Below the pieces are notes generated by a model. The model saw only the letters and a program-made list of their open reading frames with translations. It had not been told where the DNA came from and made no database searches. The position numbers and the translations under genes were made by a program. From assembly GCF_012290005.1 (NCBI RefSeq), contig NZ_JAAXMS010000001.1, positions 558,001 through 622,000 of the forward strand: a stretch of DNA of 64,000 nt, in the 5' to 3' direction. Of the stretch, positions 29,249 to 38,867 are shown piece after piece. The DNA is from Crateriforma spongiae (GTDB lineage: Bacteria > Planctomycetota > Planctomycetia > Pirellulales > Pirellulaceae). Numbering within the stretch: the stretch's first letter is position 1; each line of letters begins with the position of its first letter.

Positions 29249-30745
29249 ATGCGCATGTCGATGGGCCTGCAGGCCCGCCAAATGCAAGTCCAGAAATTGG
29301 CACCCCGGATGATCCAGTCGATGGAGATTCTGCAGATGCCCACGCTGGCATTGCAGGAACGCATCGACCAGGAATTGACCGAAAACCCACTGTTGGAACA
29401 GCTGGAAACGGATCCGCTGAGTGCCGATGAATCGTCCGACGACGCACCTTCATCGGACACCCGCAGCGAGGACGAAAAAGAATTGGTCGTCCGCGACGAC
29501 AGCGACAATCGTGACGATTTTGAACGGCTGACCAATTCGGAAAACGATCTGCCCAGTTCGTTCGACGATTCGTTTCGTCGCAGTGCCGGCGGCATCCAAG
29601 ACGATATGGATCGCCGTCACGATTTGATGGCCAACGCGCAGTCGCGGCCGGAATCGCTGAACGACTTTCTGCTGCATCAGTTGGCGGAAATGGACATCGA
29701 CGACGAGGTCGAACAGGTCGCCGAACGGATCATCAGCACGTTGGACGCCCGCGACGGTGGCTACCTGCGAACGCCGCTGGTCGATCTGCTGCCCGCCGGT
29801 CATGCGGACGAAGCACTCGCGAAAGCCGAAGAGGCGTTGGGAGTGGTCCAGTCGCTCGAGCCGGTGGGGATCGCTTCACGCAACCTGAGCGAATGTTTGC
29901 TGAAGCAAGTGCCGGCCGACCACCCGCATTTGGACGAAATTACCACGCTGATTGAATCGCATCTGGAAGACTTGGCCGAAAACCGGCTGCCGCAGATCGC
30001 ACGCAAGACGGGCTACTCGATCGAGCTGATCCAGGAATTGCGGGAAGAACTGCACAAGCTGAATCCCAAACCAGGCGCGGCATTCATGGAGACCTACGTC
30101 CCCAATGTCACGCCGGACATCATTCTGGAACGTGACGAAAACGGCGAATACAAAGTCCGCCTGGAAGACGACCGAATCCCAAGTTTGCGGATCAGCGAGT
30201 ATTACCGGCGACGGTTGCAGGCGTCGGACTGCACCGATGAAGAACGCGAATTCATCAAGCAAAAGGTCAACGGGGCCCAGTGGCTGATCGATTCGATCAA
30301 CCAACGCCGCAACACATTGCTGAAAGTCAGCGAAGCGATCGTCACCCACCAAAAGAGGTTCTTGGACGAAGGTCCCGAGGCGATCGAACCGTTGAAGATG
30401 CAGCAGGTCGCCGACGACGTAGGCGTCCACGTGACCACGGTCAGTCGTGCGGTCGACGACAAATGGATCCAAACGCCGCGGGGAATCTTGCCGTTGCGTC
30501 GCTTCTTTGTCGGTGGGACCAAAACCGAAGACGGCGAAGACGTGGCTTGGGACACGATCCGCTTGAAATTGCAGGAATTGATCGACAAGGAAGACAAATC
30601 CAAGCCGTTGGCCGACGAGCACTTGGTCGAAGAGCTGAAGAAGGCCGGCATGACGGTCGCTCGCCGGACGGTCACCAAGTATCGCAAAAAGATGGGGATC
30701 CCCAGCAGCCGTCAACGTCGCGATTGGTCGCTGGTCAAGAAATAG
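29249..30745 (+). CDS. rpoN: RNA polymerase sigma-54 factor
   Basis: This 498-residue sigma-54 has the glutamine-rich activator-interacting region I (GLQARQMQVQKLAPRMIQSM, LLEQLETDP), an acidic region II (residues about 55-120), a core-binding region and the C-terminal DNA-binding region with a helix-turn-helix (DVGVHVTTVSRAVDDKWIQ) and the RpoN box ARRTVTKYRKKMGIP near residue 472. It directs RNA polymerase to -24/-12 promoters activated by AAA enhancer-binding proteins. No hpf or pts genes follow it, unlike in Proteobacteria. Confidence 0.95.
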   Translation: MRMSMGLQARQMQVQKLAPRMIQSMEILQMPTLALQERIDQELTENPLLEQLETDPLSADESSDDAPSSDTRSEDEKELVVRDDSDNRDDFERLTNSENDLPSSFDDSFRRSAGGIQDDMDRRHDLMANAQSRPESLNDFLLHQLAEMDIDDEVEQVAERIISTLDARDGGYLRTPLVDLLPAGHADEALAKAEEALGVVQSLEPVGIASRNLSECLLKQVPADHPHLDEITTLIESHLEDLAENRLPQIARKTGYSIELIQELREELHKLNPKPGAAFMETYVPNVTPDIILERDENGEYKVRLEDDRIPSLRISEYYRRRLQASDCTDEEREFIKQKVNGAQWLIDSINQRRNTLLKVSEAIVTHQKRFLDEGPEAIEPLKMQQVADDVGVHVTTVSRAVDDKWIQTPRGILPLRRFFVGGTKTEDGEDVAWDTIRLKLQELIDKEDKSKPLADEHLVEELKKAGMTVARRTVTKYRKKMGIPSSRQRRDWSLVKK

Positions 30746-30755
30746 CCCACACCGG

Positions 30756-31718
30756 TCACGCGTCGGTGCGGGCCAGTTTCCAGTACACGCGGCAACGTTT
30801 GCGAAACGCGGCGGGGGACTCGGCGAATAGACGGCGTCCGCATCGCACTGCTTTTCGGGAAAGCTGGTTTCGGCGGTCGTCCAAATGCCGTATTAGCTTG
30901 TCAGCGCCGGCCGGCAGTTCACCTTCCTTTTGGAAACGCCGCAGGGTTTCGCCCAGCACGTCGACGTCGTGTAGGTCGCCCAAGACTTCCGCCAGCTTTT
31001 TGGCATCGTCGCGGTTTCCGGCCAAGCCTTGCTTCCAAATCGGCTGGAGTAAACGCAGGTGATACCAGTGGTATTTCACTCGTTTTCGCCACTGATGCAT
31101 GTGGTCGGTGGATGGATCTTCGGTGGCGATTCGCATCGCGTCATGGGCCCGGTGCAGCGTTTTTTGCAGGCCTTCGCCCAGCGATTCGAACGAACCCCGT
31201 TTGCCGTCCCGCCAATTCCAACGATCGATGCCACGCAGAGCTTGTTGCAGTTCGGTTCTTGCGTCCTGCCAAATCGACTGCGGTTCAGGTTTTGAACTGA
31301 CACTTCGGTCGGCCGGATTTTTCAGCGATTGAGCCTGGCGGATTTCGGCACGCTCGTGTTGCAGCAAATGTCGGGCTTGCAAATAGGCCTCGGTCAATTT
31401 GGTGGAATCGGTCGACGGAATCTCCGTGGCGATCTGGTCCAGGGTGGTCAGCTGCGTCTTGGCATCGCGCAGTTCGGAAAACTTTCGTGCCAGGTCTCGA
31501 AAGCGTGCGTTTTCGCGGTCGTAGGTTTTGGGCATCGCCGGGCGAGCCAATCGCAGCAGGCCGCGGATTTTCTTGCACCGCTTTCGCAGTTGGTGAACTT
31601 TTTCCGCGTCGTCGGTTTCCGGAGACCGGATCTCCAGCAACGCTTCGCGAATCTGTTCTTTGGCGACGCGGCGAGTCATGTGGGCGGCGGTTTCGCCGGG
31701 CTTCAGGCGATAGCTCAT
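30756..31718 (-). CDS. CHAD domain-containing protein
   Basis: This 320-residue helical protein has conserved histidines and basic residues of the CHAD fold: KVHQLRKRCKKIRGLLRLARP, MHQWRKRVKYHWYHLRLL and LAEVLGDLHDVDVL. CHAD domains bind inorganic polyphosphate and often target polyphosphate granules. The ATG at MSYRLKPGETAAH is the start; the frame is open upstream for 159 codons, but without features. It converges with rpoN (ten bases between stops) and is divergent from the esterase gene. No CYTH domain is present. Confidence 0.88.
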   Translation of the reverse strand: MSYRLKPGETAAHMTRRVAKEQIREALLEIRSPETDDAEKVHQLRKRCKKIRGLLRLARPAMPKTYDRENARFRDLARKFSELRDAKTQLTTLDQIATEIPSTDSTKLTEAYLQARHLLQHERAEIRQAQSLKNPADRSVSSKPEPQSIWQDARTELQQALRGIDRWNWRDGKRGSFESLGEGLQKTLHRAHDAMRIATEDPSTDHMHQWRKRVKYHWYHLRLLQPIWKQGLAGNRDDAKKLAEVLGDLHDVDVLGETLRRFQKEGELPAGADKLIRHLDDRRNQLSRKAVRCGRRLFAESPAAFRKRCRVYWKLARTDA

Positions 31719-32112
31719 GGTGGCGAATCTGAAAATGGGAATCTGCGGTGACCGGGTTCCGCGGGCGGTGTGAACTGTGTGGCAGCTTGTGGTCAATCGG
31801 CCGGCGGCAACGAGCGATGACAGGGCAATTGTCGTACCGGCACACCATGCAAAGAGCGAAATTCCGGCGGTCGGGGCGTCCAGTGCGACATTCTTTCCGA
31901 TTAGAATGGATGGCTCGTTCGCCTGCCCCATGCTTCGCCCTTTCCGGTGCCCTGCCCGACGTCTTGCTTGGCGTTTCACCGTTGCCGGCGAAGATCCCCG
32001 AACACGACGCGGATCCCGATCGTCTGTGCGTCGGTGGAATCCGTTTCGCACGGCGACCTTTGCCCTCCATCCATTCCCGCTATTTGCATTCCATCCACCA
32101 AGGCGATTGATC
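31719..32112. other. Divergent promoter region between CHAD and esterase genes
   Basis: This 394-base gap contains open frames on both strands that extend the flanking genes, but none looks coding. Specific promoters were not resolved. Confidence 0.35.
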
Positions 32113-33045
32113 ATGCATCGGTCCATCCCAGTCGCATTGCCCGTCTCGGCCCTGCGACGCGGTTTCGTATTTCTCTGTTTCAGTCTGGCGGCCACATCCG
32201 TTGTTCCGGTTTCGGCATGTGCTGAGGAGTACCAGATCGGTCCCGATTCCCAAGTCCAGGATGTTCCGCACGGAAAAGTGACGCAGTACGAATGGACCGA
32301 AAGCCAGGTCTTTCCCGGAACGAAGCGACGCTACAGCGTTTACGTCCCGGCGCAGTACGACGGCAGTTCGCCGGCCGCACTGATGGTGTTCCAAGACGGG
32401 CACAATTTTGAACAGATCGATTCGGGATACCGAGTGCCCGTCGTGTTCGACAATTTGATCGCCAAAGGCCAAATGCCGGTCACGATTGCGGTGATGATCG
32501 ATCCCGGTACGCACAAGGAATTGCCGGAAAAGCGAGGTTGGAAACCGACGCCAACCAATCGCAGTTTCGAATATGACACCGTCAGCGGCGACTACGCAGA
32601 ATTCTTACTGACGGAAATCCTGCCCGAGGTCGAAAAGGAATACCGCATCACCCAGAACCCCGAGCTGCGTGCAATTTGTGGCAACAGCAGCGGCGGCATC
32701 TGTGCGTTCGGTGTCGCTTGGCACCGGCCCGATAGCTTTCGCAAAGTGGTGTCCCACATCGGCAGCTTCGTCAACATCCGTGGCGGTCACAATTACGAGG
32801 CCATGGTTCGAAAAACCGACAAAAAGCCGCTGCGTGTCTTCATGCAAGACGGATCGGGTGACCTGGACAACGTGCACGGGAACTGGCCGTTGGCCAATCA
32901 GGAACTCTCGGCATCGCTGAAGTTCAAAGGCTATGACCACAAATTCGTGTACGGCACCGGTGGGCACAATGGTGAACACGGCACAGCCATTTTTCCCGAT
33001 ACGCTGCGTTGGGTCTGGCGTGGATGGGAAAAGGAAACGCCCTGA
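32113..33045 (+). CDS. Secreted esterase D/enterochelin-esterase-like hydrolase
   Basis: This 310-residue alpha/beta hydrolase has a signal peptide ending around VSACAEE. The fold motifs are RYSVYVPAQYDG, LMVFQDGHNF and the nucleophile elbow ICGNSSGGICAF, with serine at residue 192. A C-terminal GTGGHNGEHG carries the likely catalytic histidine. This is the putative-esterase (esterase D/Fes) family, which includes feruloyl esterases and trilactone hydrolases. The N-terminal linker VQDVPHGKVTQYEWTES is typical of planctomycete members. Substrate is unknown; a carbohydrate ester is plausible. Transcribed alone. Confidence 0.87.
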   Translation: MHRSIPVALPVSALRRGFVFLCFSLAATSVVPVSACAEEYQIGPDSQVQDVPHGKVTQYEWTESQVFPGTKRRYSVYVPAQYDGSSPAALMVFQDGHNFEQIDSGYRVPVVFDNLIAKGQMPVTIAVMIDPGTHKELPEKRGWKPTPTNRSFEYDTVSGDYAEFLLTEILPEVEKEYRITQNPELRAICGNSSGGICAFGVAWHRPDSFRKVVSHIGSFVNIRGGHNYEAMVRKTDKKPLRVFMQDGSGDLDNVHGNWPLANQELSASLKFKGYDHKFVYGTGGHNGEHGTAIFPDTLRWVWRGWEKETP

Positions 33046-33178
33046 GCCGTGTCGTTGATGTGGGGCGCGTCGGTGGGTCTGGTGTCGTTGACGACGTCAG
33101 GTTGATCGCCGCGGCCGGTGATGTTGCAATCCCTTGGTCATTCCTGCTTCCGTGAATCATTACAACCCCGTTCCCGAC

Positions 33179-34381
33179 ATGCCCGAGGAATCCGCCGTGC
33201 CCGCTTCGCCTTCCCCCGAGGGCCACGACGAAGCGTTGGACATCGCATTTGCGGTGCCACAAACCCATCGTCTGCGGATGACGACAGACTTGGCCGGGCC
33301 TCAGTTTGCGGTGCTGGAGCAACTGTTGGCGATCGACGTGGTGCCGGGAACGTCCGCCAAAGTCTTGTTGTGGGTGGATGCGGAAGTCGCCGCGGCGGGT
33401 GATTTTCCGCTGCGTTTATCGCAACGTCTGGCTTCGTCCGACGCGATCAATCTGGTCGCCCCGATGATGGAGGTCCAAGGCGGCGAAGCGGTCAAGAATT
33501 CCGAAGTCGTGCTGCGACAGATGCTGTCGCAGATCAACGACCACGATTTAGATCGCCGCAGCACGATCATCGTCGTGGGCGGCGGAGCGGTTTTGGATGC
33601 GGCCGGTTTTGCGGCAGCGATCGCCCACCGTGGGATACGACTGATTCGCGTGCCGACCACCGTTTTGGCGCAGGCCGACAGTGGGGTCGGGGTCAAGAAC
33701 GCCATCAACTACTTCGGAAAAAAGAATTGGATCGGCACGTTCGCCGTGCCTTGGGCGGTGATCAACGATGCGTCCGTGTTGCAGACCTTGCCCGATCGTG
33801 ACTTCCGATCGGGTTTCACCGAAGCGGTCAAAGTCAGCTTGCTGAAAGACGCGGCGGGGTTCGAATGGCTGCACCATCATGCGGATCAGATCCGCGCCCG
33901 CGAAAGCCGTTCTTGTCGGGTCGCGATTCGTGAATCTTGCGTTCACCACCTGCGGCACATCACCCAGGGTGGTGATCCGTTTGAGATGTTGGAAGCAAGG
34001 CCTTTGGATTTCGGTCATTGGTCGGCGCACCGCCTGGAACCTTTGACCGGGTACCGATTGCGGCACGGCGAAGCGGTGGGGATCGGCGTGGCGATCGACT
34101 GTCTTTATTCGTCTTTGGTGCTCGGGTTTCCCACGCATGCTGCTGAAAAGGTCATCGACTGTCTGCGAAGGTTGGGCGTCCCGCTGTGGGACCAAGCGAT
34201 CGATCCGGTCGATCGTTTGTTTCAGGGTTTAGAAGAATTTCGGCAACATTTGGGCGGGCGTCTGACCATCACGATGCTGCGAGACATCGGTGATCCCGTT
34301 GATGTACACGAAATCGACACGAACGCCATGGCCAAGGCGATTCAGCAATTACGGGAAATGGCTGGCGCATCAGCGGGCTGA
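33179..34381 (+). CDS. 3-dehydroquinate-synthase-fold enzyme, EboD-like
   Basis: This 400-residue protein is of the sugar-phosphate cyclase superfamily. NAD and metal motifs are visible: IIVVGGGAVLDAAGFAAA, RLIRVPTTVLAQADSGVGVK and a metal-site histidine region near LRHGEAVGIGVAID. The segments KNAINYFGKKNWIGTF and the PGG-like VQGGEAVKN resemble EboD rather than housekeeping AroB, as I recall them. EboD proteins normally occur in ebo clusters, but no other ebo gene is visible. ATG 33179 is chosen; a TTG at 33134 is an alternative. Product chemistry is not established for this branch. Confidence 0.78.
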   Translation: MPEESAVPASPSPEGHDEALDIAFAVPQTHRLRMTTDLAGPQFAVLEQLLAIDVVPGTSAKVLLWVDAEVAAAGDFPLRLSQRLASSDAINLVAPMMEVQGGEAVKNSEVVLRQMLSQINDHDLDRRSTIIVVGGGAVLDAAGFAAAIAHRGIRLIRVPTTVLAQADSGVGVKNAINYFGKKNWIGTFAVPWAVINDASVLQTLPDRDFRSGFTEAVKVSLLKDAAGFEWLHHHADQIRARESRSCRVAIRESCVHHLRHITQGGDPFEMLEARPLDFGHWSAHRLEPLTGYRLRHGEAVGIGVAIDCLYSSLVLGFPTHAAEKVIDCLRRLGVPLWDQAIDPVDRLFQGLEEFRQHLGGRLTITMLRDIGDPVDVHEIDTNAMAKAIQQLREMAGASAG

Positions 34382-34610
34382 TGCCGGCCGGCGCACCACG
34401 GTTTTCTTGTTTGGGCCGCTTTGCCCAGGGGGGACCCGCCATTGGGCTGCGACAGAATGCGTGGTGAATGTTTTCTACAACATGGTGATGATGGTGCGTC
34501 GTGTCTTGGAACGATCGCCTCGAGATGACGACCGGCTGCATCGGTCGAACGGGGCGTGAATGAAATGGTTGGGCTGATTGAAAGGTTGGGTTGTGTCTGT
34601 GCGTTGCCGA

Positions 34611-36146
34611 ATGAATCGTCTGGGAATCGCGTTTGCCGTTGTGGTCGTTTGTGGAGGCGTCGATGCGTCAGCCGACGATTCGCAGGTGGTGACCTATGAA
34701 GCGTTCGGAGCGGTCGGCGATGGCGTGGCGGACGACTTGCCGGCGATTTGCAAAGCACACGATCACGCCAACGAAAACGGCTTGAGCGTTCGGTCCAACC
34801 CCAAGGCGACCTATCATTTGGGCCGGAAAGCCCTAACGGCGGTGATCGCAACCAACACCGATTGGGGGACGTCCCAGTTCATCATCGACGACAGCGTGGA
34901 TGTGGAGAATCACCGCAAGACACTGTTCGAAGTCCGTTCGCTATTGAAGCCAGCCAAGCTTGCGATCAAACGGCTGAAACGAGACCAAAAAAGCTTGGAC
35001 GTCCGGCCCGAACAAGATTGCTATGTGCTGGTCTTCAACGACAAAGTGAAGCGTTACCGTCGTCGCGGACGTAACCAGAATTCGGGAACTGCCCAGCGTG
35101 ACTGTTTTATTCTGCGTCGTGACGGTTCGATCGAAGGCAACATCGACTGGGATTATTCCACGGTCACTCGGGTGGTCGCCAACCCAATGGATCAGGATCG
35201 CTTGACGATTCGTGGCGGCCGATTCACCACGATCGCCAACCAGATGCGGCAGGACGTCGGGTACAACTATTGGTCTCGCAACATCAAGGTCTTTCGATCC
35301 AACACCGAAGTGGTCGGCTTGGAGCACCGAATCAAGGGCGAAGGCGAATTCGGGCATCCCTATTCAGGCTTCATCAGCGTCAGCGAGTGTGCGAATGTTG
35401 CACTTCGCGACTGCTTTGCCACCGGGCACAAGACGTACAAAACGATCGGGTCGGCCGGCCAGCCCGTCAGTATGGGATCCTATGACTATACGGCTAATTC
35501 GGTGGTCAATTTTTTGATGGTCGGTTGCCGGATGGATGGCATCTTGGATCGGTCGCTATGGGGCGTCATCGGCACCAACTTTTGCAAGAACATTCGTCTG
35601 AAGGATTGCGTGTTGTCACGGATGGACACGCACATGGGCGTGTCGGGGCGCTATGAGATTTTGGGGTGCACGCTGGGGCATGCGGGACTGAATGCAATCG
35701 GACGTGGGCGATTGTTAGTGGAAGATTCCACATTGCACGGTCGGTCGCTGGTCAATCTGCGCAGTGACTACGGCAGCACTTGGGAAGGCGAGGTCGTGAT
35801 CAATCGATGCCGCTGGATTCCAGCGGCCGGAGCCCGGACGTGGCCGACCCTGTTGGGCGCTAGCAACGATGGCACTCACGATTTTGGTTACCCGTGCTTC
35901 ATGCCTCAGTCGATCGCGATCGATCGATTGTTGGTGGACGATTCCGTTGTTCCCAGTGGGTACCAAGGCATGTACTTGTTGGCCGACCCGGACGGCAACC
36001 AGGAAGGCGATCCGGCGAAACGCCCCTTCCCCTACCGTCTGACGGAAACCATTCGGATCGGCACATTAAAGACGGCCAGCGGTAAGCCGCCGCTGGTTTC
36101 CGCGGACCCGTGGCTGCGGAAGTCCGTTTCGGTCGTCAATAAATAG
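34611..36146 (+). CDS. Secreted right-handed beta-helix (pectate-lyase-like) protein
   Basis: This 511-residue protein has a signal peptide (LGIAFAVVVVCGGVDASA). The first mature segment, YEAFGAVGDGVADDLPAI, is the classic N-terminal motif of polygalacturonase/pectate-lyase-like beta-helix proteins. Repeating strand-turn patterns (LTIRGGRFTTI, VALRDCFATG, IRLKDCVLSR, LLVEDSTLHG) follow. Such proteins bind or cleave polysaccharides. Catalytic residues could not be assigned. ATG 34611 is used; a TTG at 34578 is in frame. It converges with the RNase HII-like gene. Confidence 0.75.
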   Translation: MNRLGIAFAVVVVCGGVDASADDSQVVTYEAFGAVGDGVADDLPAICKAHDHANENGLSVRSNPKATYHLGRKALTAVIATNTDWGTSQFIIDDSVDVENHRKTLFEVRSLLKPAKLAIKRLKRDQKSLDVRPEQDCYVLVFNDKVKRYRRRGRNQNSGTAQRDCFILRRDGSIEGNIDWDYSTVTRVVANPMDQDRLTIRGGRFTTIANQMRQDVGYNYWSRNIKVFRSNTEVVGLEHRIKGEGEFGHPYSGFISVSECANVALRDCFATGHKTYKTIGSAGQPVSMGSYDYTANSVVNFLMVGCRMDGILDRSLWGVIGTNFCKNIRLKDCVLSRMDTHMGVSGRYEILGCTLGHAGLNAIGRGRLLVEDSTLHGRSLVNLRSDYGSTWEGEVVINRCRWIPAAGARTWPTLLGASNDGTHDFGYPCFMPQSIAIDRLLVDDSVVPSGYQGMYLLADPDGNQEGDPAKRPFPYRLTETIRIGTLKTASGKPPLVSADPWLRKSVSVVNK

Positions 36147-36167
36147 GTCGGCGTGCCGGGCGCGGAC

Positions 36168-37247
36168 CTAACGTTGCCGAACCAGACGGTCGATGTCGAT
36201 TGAGTCGCGCCGTATTTGGTCGGCAATGTCCACGAGGAATCGTTTGGCATCTTGGGGATACCCGGCGGTGGGCTTCAGTGGCGTGTCGCCCTGATGGCGG
36301 GCCGCAAAGTAACGATTCAGGGCGCCCATCATGCGTTCGCGGATGTACTTGGCAATCATCGATGACAGGGCGACCGGTGCAAAACGGTCGCCTTTGACGG
36401 TGAAGTTCCATCGGATTTCACGATCACCATCGTCGACCGTGTAACGGCTGTTTCGCGAAGCTTCTTCGACGATCTTGATAGGCTCCGGTGTAAGTGCGTG
36501 TGTTGCGTTGTTTCGGTTTGCTGTTCCCAACGTTTGGCCGATCGCGTCCGCGTAGTAGCGGCGACCGCCGTGTCGGTCACAGAACACGTGGATGTCACCA
36601 CGCAGCGTGCCATCGGTTGGGGCGGAAGCAATGGCATCACGGACCAGACCCAGCGACGCTTGGGTTAGCAGGTCTGATTTGTTCTTGCCATCGCCACAGA
36701 TCTGGTTGAATCGGCCTGCCGTGATCACGCGGCAGTGGACGTTGCACAGACGGGCGACGCTGTATTCATCCGCCGTGGATGTGGGGCACCAATGATCCAG
36801 AATCGGGCGGACCGAATCCAGCGACGTCAGCGGCGGTGTGCCTTGCAGATCCAGCCAGGGTGTCTGCTCCCGGTCGGACGCGTCCTGGGGATTGATGCGG
36901 TCCAGCCAGTCGGTGAATTCGCGGCTGCAAGCCGAATTCTTTTCCGAGACTTCTAGCGTCGCGGCTACTGCGCTGGTCACCAGATGCAACGGCGTCAAAG
37001 CCGCGGGCAATTCATTCTCTGGCATCAACGACGTGGCGTTTTTAGATTTGCGTGATGCCGGACGGAAGATCGCTTTGGAATCGTCAATTCGAATCGTCGC
37101 TTCGCCGCAGCGGACCGGTTGTGCCAGGTGGTCAAAAGCCTTCGCAAAATCGGTCTCGGACGTCGGCAGTTTCCAGGTCGTGGCGACGATCACCAGCGGC
37201 CCCAGTTTGGGACCATAGCCCGCTTCGTCGGTCGCGATCAGCCACAT
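36168..37247 (-). CDS. Divergent RNase HII-like protein
   Basis: This 359-residue protein starts MWLIATDEAGYGPKLGPLV, which matches the RNase HII motif DEAGRGPLAGP with D7 and E8. It continues with RIDDSKAIF (like NDSKKL), a third acidic residue at D224 (VFCDRHGGRRYY), and a C-terminal ALSSMIAKYIRERMM...AGYPQDAKRFL block equivalent to the IIAK and KGYG region. A central insertion makes it about 150 residues longer than usual RNase HII. RNase HII removes ribonucleotides from DNA. Whether this version keeps that activity is inferred from the motifs only. It overlaps the amidase gene by ten bases. Confidence 0.68.
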   Translation of the reverse strand: MWLIATDEAGYGPKLGPLVIVATTWKLPTSETDFAKAFDHLAQPVRCGEATIRIDDSKAIFRPASRKSKNATSLMPENELPAALTPLHLVTSAVAATLEVSEKNSACSREFTDWLDRINPQDASDREQTPWLDLQGTPPLTSLDSVRPILDHWCPTSTADEYSVARLCNVHCRVITAGRFNQICGDGKNKSDLLTQASLGLVRDAIASAPTDGTLRGDIHVFCDRHGGRRYYADAIGQTLGTANRNNATHALTPEPIKIVEEASRNSRYTVDDGDREIRWNFTVKGDRFAPVALSSMIAKYIRERMMGALNRYFAARHQGDTPLKPTAGYPQDAKRFLVDIADQIRRDSIDIDRLVRQR

Positions 37248-38137
37248 CGTTTCGTTGTCGTGTCGTGGTGATCGATCCAGCGTCGTGTCAGATCGCCATA
37301 GTCGTCGATGCGCCGATCACGCAGGAAAGGCCAGTGAGTCCGCACCACGTCGATCTGCGGCAGTTGGCAATCGGCAATCAGAATGCCTTCCTCGTGGTCG
37401 CTCAATTGGCCCAACAATTGGCCGGTGGGTGAGGCGACGAAAGAGCTGCCCCAGAATTCCAATTTGCCTTCGACACCGATGCGGTTGGGGGCACCCAGAA
37501 ACACGCCGTTACAGATCGCATGGGATCGCATCACGGTGATCCAGGCATCACGCTGGGCCGCACCGAATTCTGCTTTCTCCTCATCAATCCAGCCGATGGC
37601 GGTCGGGTACAACAGGATTTCCGCGCCGGCCAGGCTTAGCAGTCGCGCGGTCTCAGGAAACCACTGATCCCAGCAAATCGCCACGCCCAATCGGGCGACA
37701 CTGGTCTGGATCGGCTGGAACCCGCCCGCGTCGCCGGGAGTGAAATAGAACTTTTCGTAAAACAACGGGTCGTCGGGGATGTGCATCTTTCGATACACGC
37801 CTGCCAGACTGCCGTCGGTGTCCAGGACCGCGGCGCTATTGTGGTACATCCCCGGGCCACGGCGTTCAAAAATCGGCGCGACAATCACCACGCCAAGCTC
37901 TTTGGCTATGCCGGCCAAACGATTGACGGTGGGGCCGGGAATCGGTTCGGCATCGTCGAATCGTCGGTGGTCTTCACTTTGGCACGGGTAGGGGCCATTG
38001 AAAAGCTCTTGCAAGCAGACCACGTTGGCGCCATCGGCGGCGGCCGCGTGGATCTGCTTTTCGGCTTGATCGACACAGGCAAACGCGGACCCTTGATCAC
38101 GCATCTGGACCAGTGCCAGGCGAACGTTTTTTGTCAC
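37238..38137 (-). CDS. aguB: Carbon-nitrogen hydrolase, N-carbamoylputrescine amidase-like
   Basis: This 299-residue nitrilase-superfamily enzyme has the complete Glu-Lys-Cys triad: E44 (CLQELFNGPYPCQ), K117 (VYRKMHIPDDP) and C155 (AICWDQWFPE). The PYPCQ and KMHIPDDPLFYEKFYF segments are characteristic of AguB, which converts N-carbamoylputrescine to putrescine in the agmatine route. No agmatine deiminase gene (aguA) is in the window. The gene overlaps the downstream RNase HII-like gene by ten bases and is divergent from bioD, with only four bases between the starts. Confidence 0.85.
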   Translation of the reverse strand: MTKNVRLALVQMRDQGSAFACVDQAEKQIHAAAADGANVVCLQELFNGPYPCQSEDHRRFDDAEPIPGPTVNRLAGIAKELGVVIVAPIFERRGPGMYHNSAAVLDTDGSLAGVYRKMHIPDDPLFYEKFYFTPGDAGGFQPIQTSVARLGVAICWDQWFPETARLLSLAGAEILLYPTAIGWIDEEKAEFGAAQRDAWITVMRSHAICNGVFLGAPNRIGVEGKLEFWGSSFVASPTGQLLGQLSDHEEGILIADCQLPQIDVVRTHWPFLRDRRIDDYGDLTRRWIDHHDTTTKRCG

Positions 38138-38141
38138 GTAG

Positions 38142-38867
38142 TTGAATCAACAGGTGGGTGGGTTGAATCCGGAATCAGAACAAAGGTCCCAAGCGAAGGT
38201 CTGGTTCATTGCGGGGACCGATACCGACGTCGGCAAGACGTACGTTACTGCATTGGTGGCCGCCGCATTGAACGAACAAGGAAAGCGGGTCGGCGTTTAT
38301 AAGCCCGCCGCCAGCGGATGCAATCGGTCGGGCGATGAATTGGTTGCCGACGATGCCGTCCAGTTATGGCGGGCGGCCGGCAAGCCGTTGGAGTTGGACG
38401 CAGTGTGTCCCCAACGTTTCGAAGCGGCATTGTCGCCACCGGAATCGGCCAAACTGGCCGGACAATCCGTGGATCAGCGTCTGTTGGTGCGGGGGGCGGA
38501 ACCTTGGCTTCGCGGCGAATTCGATGTTGTGTTGATTGAAGGAGCCGGCGGTCTGTTCAGTCCCATCAGCGACCAGTGGATGAACATCGATTTGTTCCAA
38601 CAGTTTGATGATGCCCGTTTGCTGGTCGTAGCGGCCAATCGGTTGGGCTGCGTTCACCAGACGTTGGCGACATGTATCGCGGCGACGGAGCGACAGGTGT
38701 GCCCGGATGGGGTCGTGCTTTGCCAGACGCAGGACCAGCGACCGGCGTCGGCGGACAGCAACGCGGCGGCGATCGCACGATTCGGCCCGACAGCGGTCTG
38801 GGGGGAAATCGGCTTTGGTGCGTCGGAGATTCCTGGAAAACTGGTCCGGCAAGTCTTGGGCGGCTAA
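38142..38867 (+). CDS. bioD: Dethiobiotin synthase
   Basis: This roughly 240-residue ATPase has P-loop FIAGTDTDVGKTYVTALVAA, substrate-lysine region VGVYKPAASGC and the Walker-B-like VLIEGAGGLFSPI motif, all typical of BioD, which closes the ureido ring of dethiobiotin. No ATG is available: TTG 38142 or TTG 38163 (after a GGTGGGTGGG run) are the possible starts, so the N-terminus is uncertain. No other biotin genes are nearby. Confidence 0.9.
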   Translation: MNQQVGGLNPESEQRSQAKVWFIAGTDTDVGKTYVTALVAAALNEQGKRVGVYKPAASGCNRSGDELVADDAVQLWRAAGKPLELDAVCPQRFEAALSPPESAKLAGQSVDQRLLVRGAEPWLRGEFDVVLIEGAGGLFSPISDQWMNIDLFQQFDDARLLVVAANRLGCVHQTLATCIAATERQVCPDGVVLCQTQDQRPASADSNAAAIARFGPTAVWGEIGFGASEIPGKLVRQVLGG

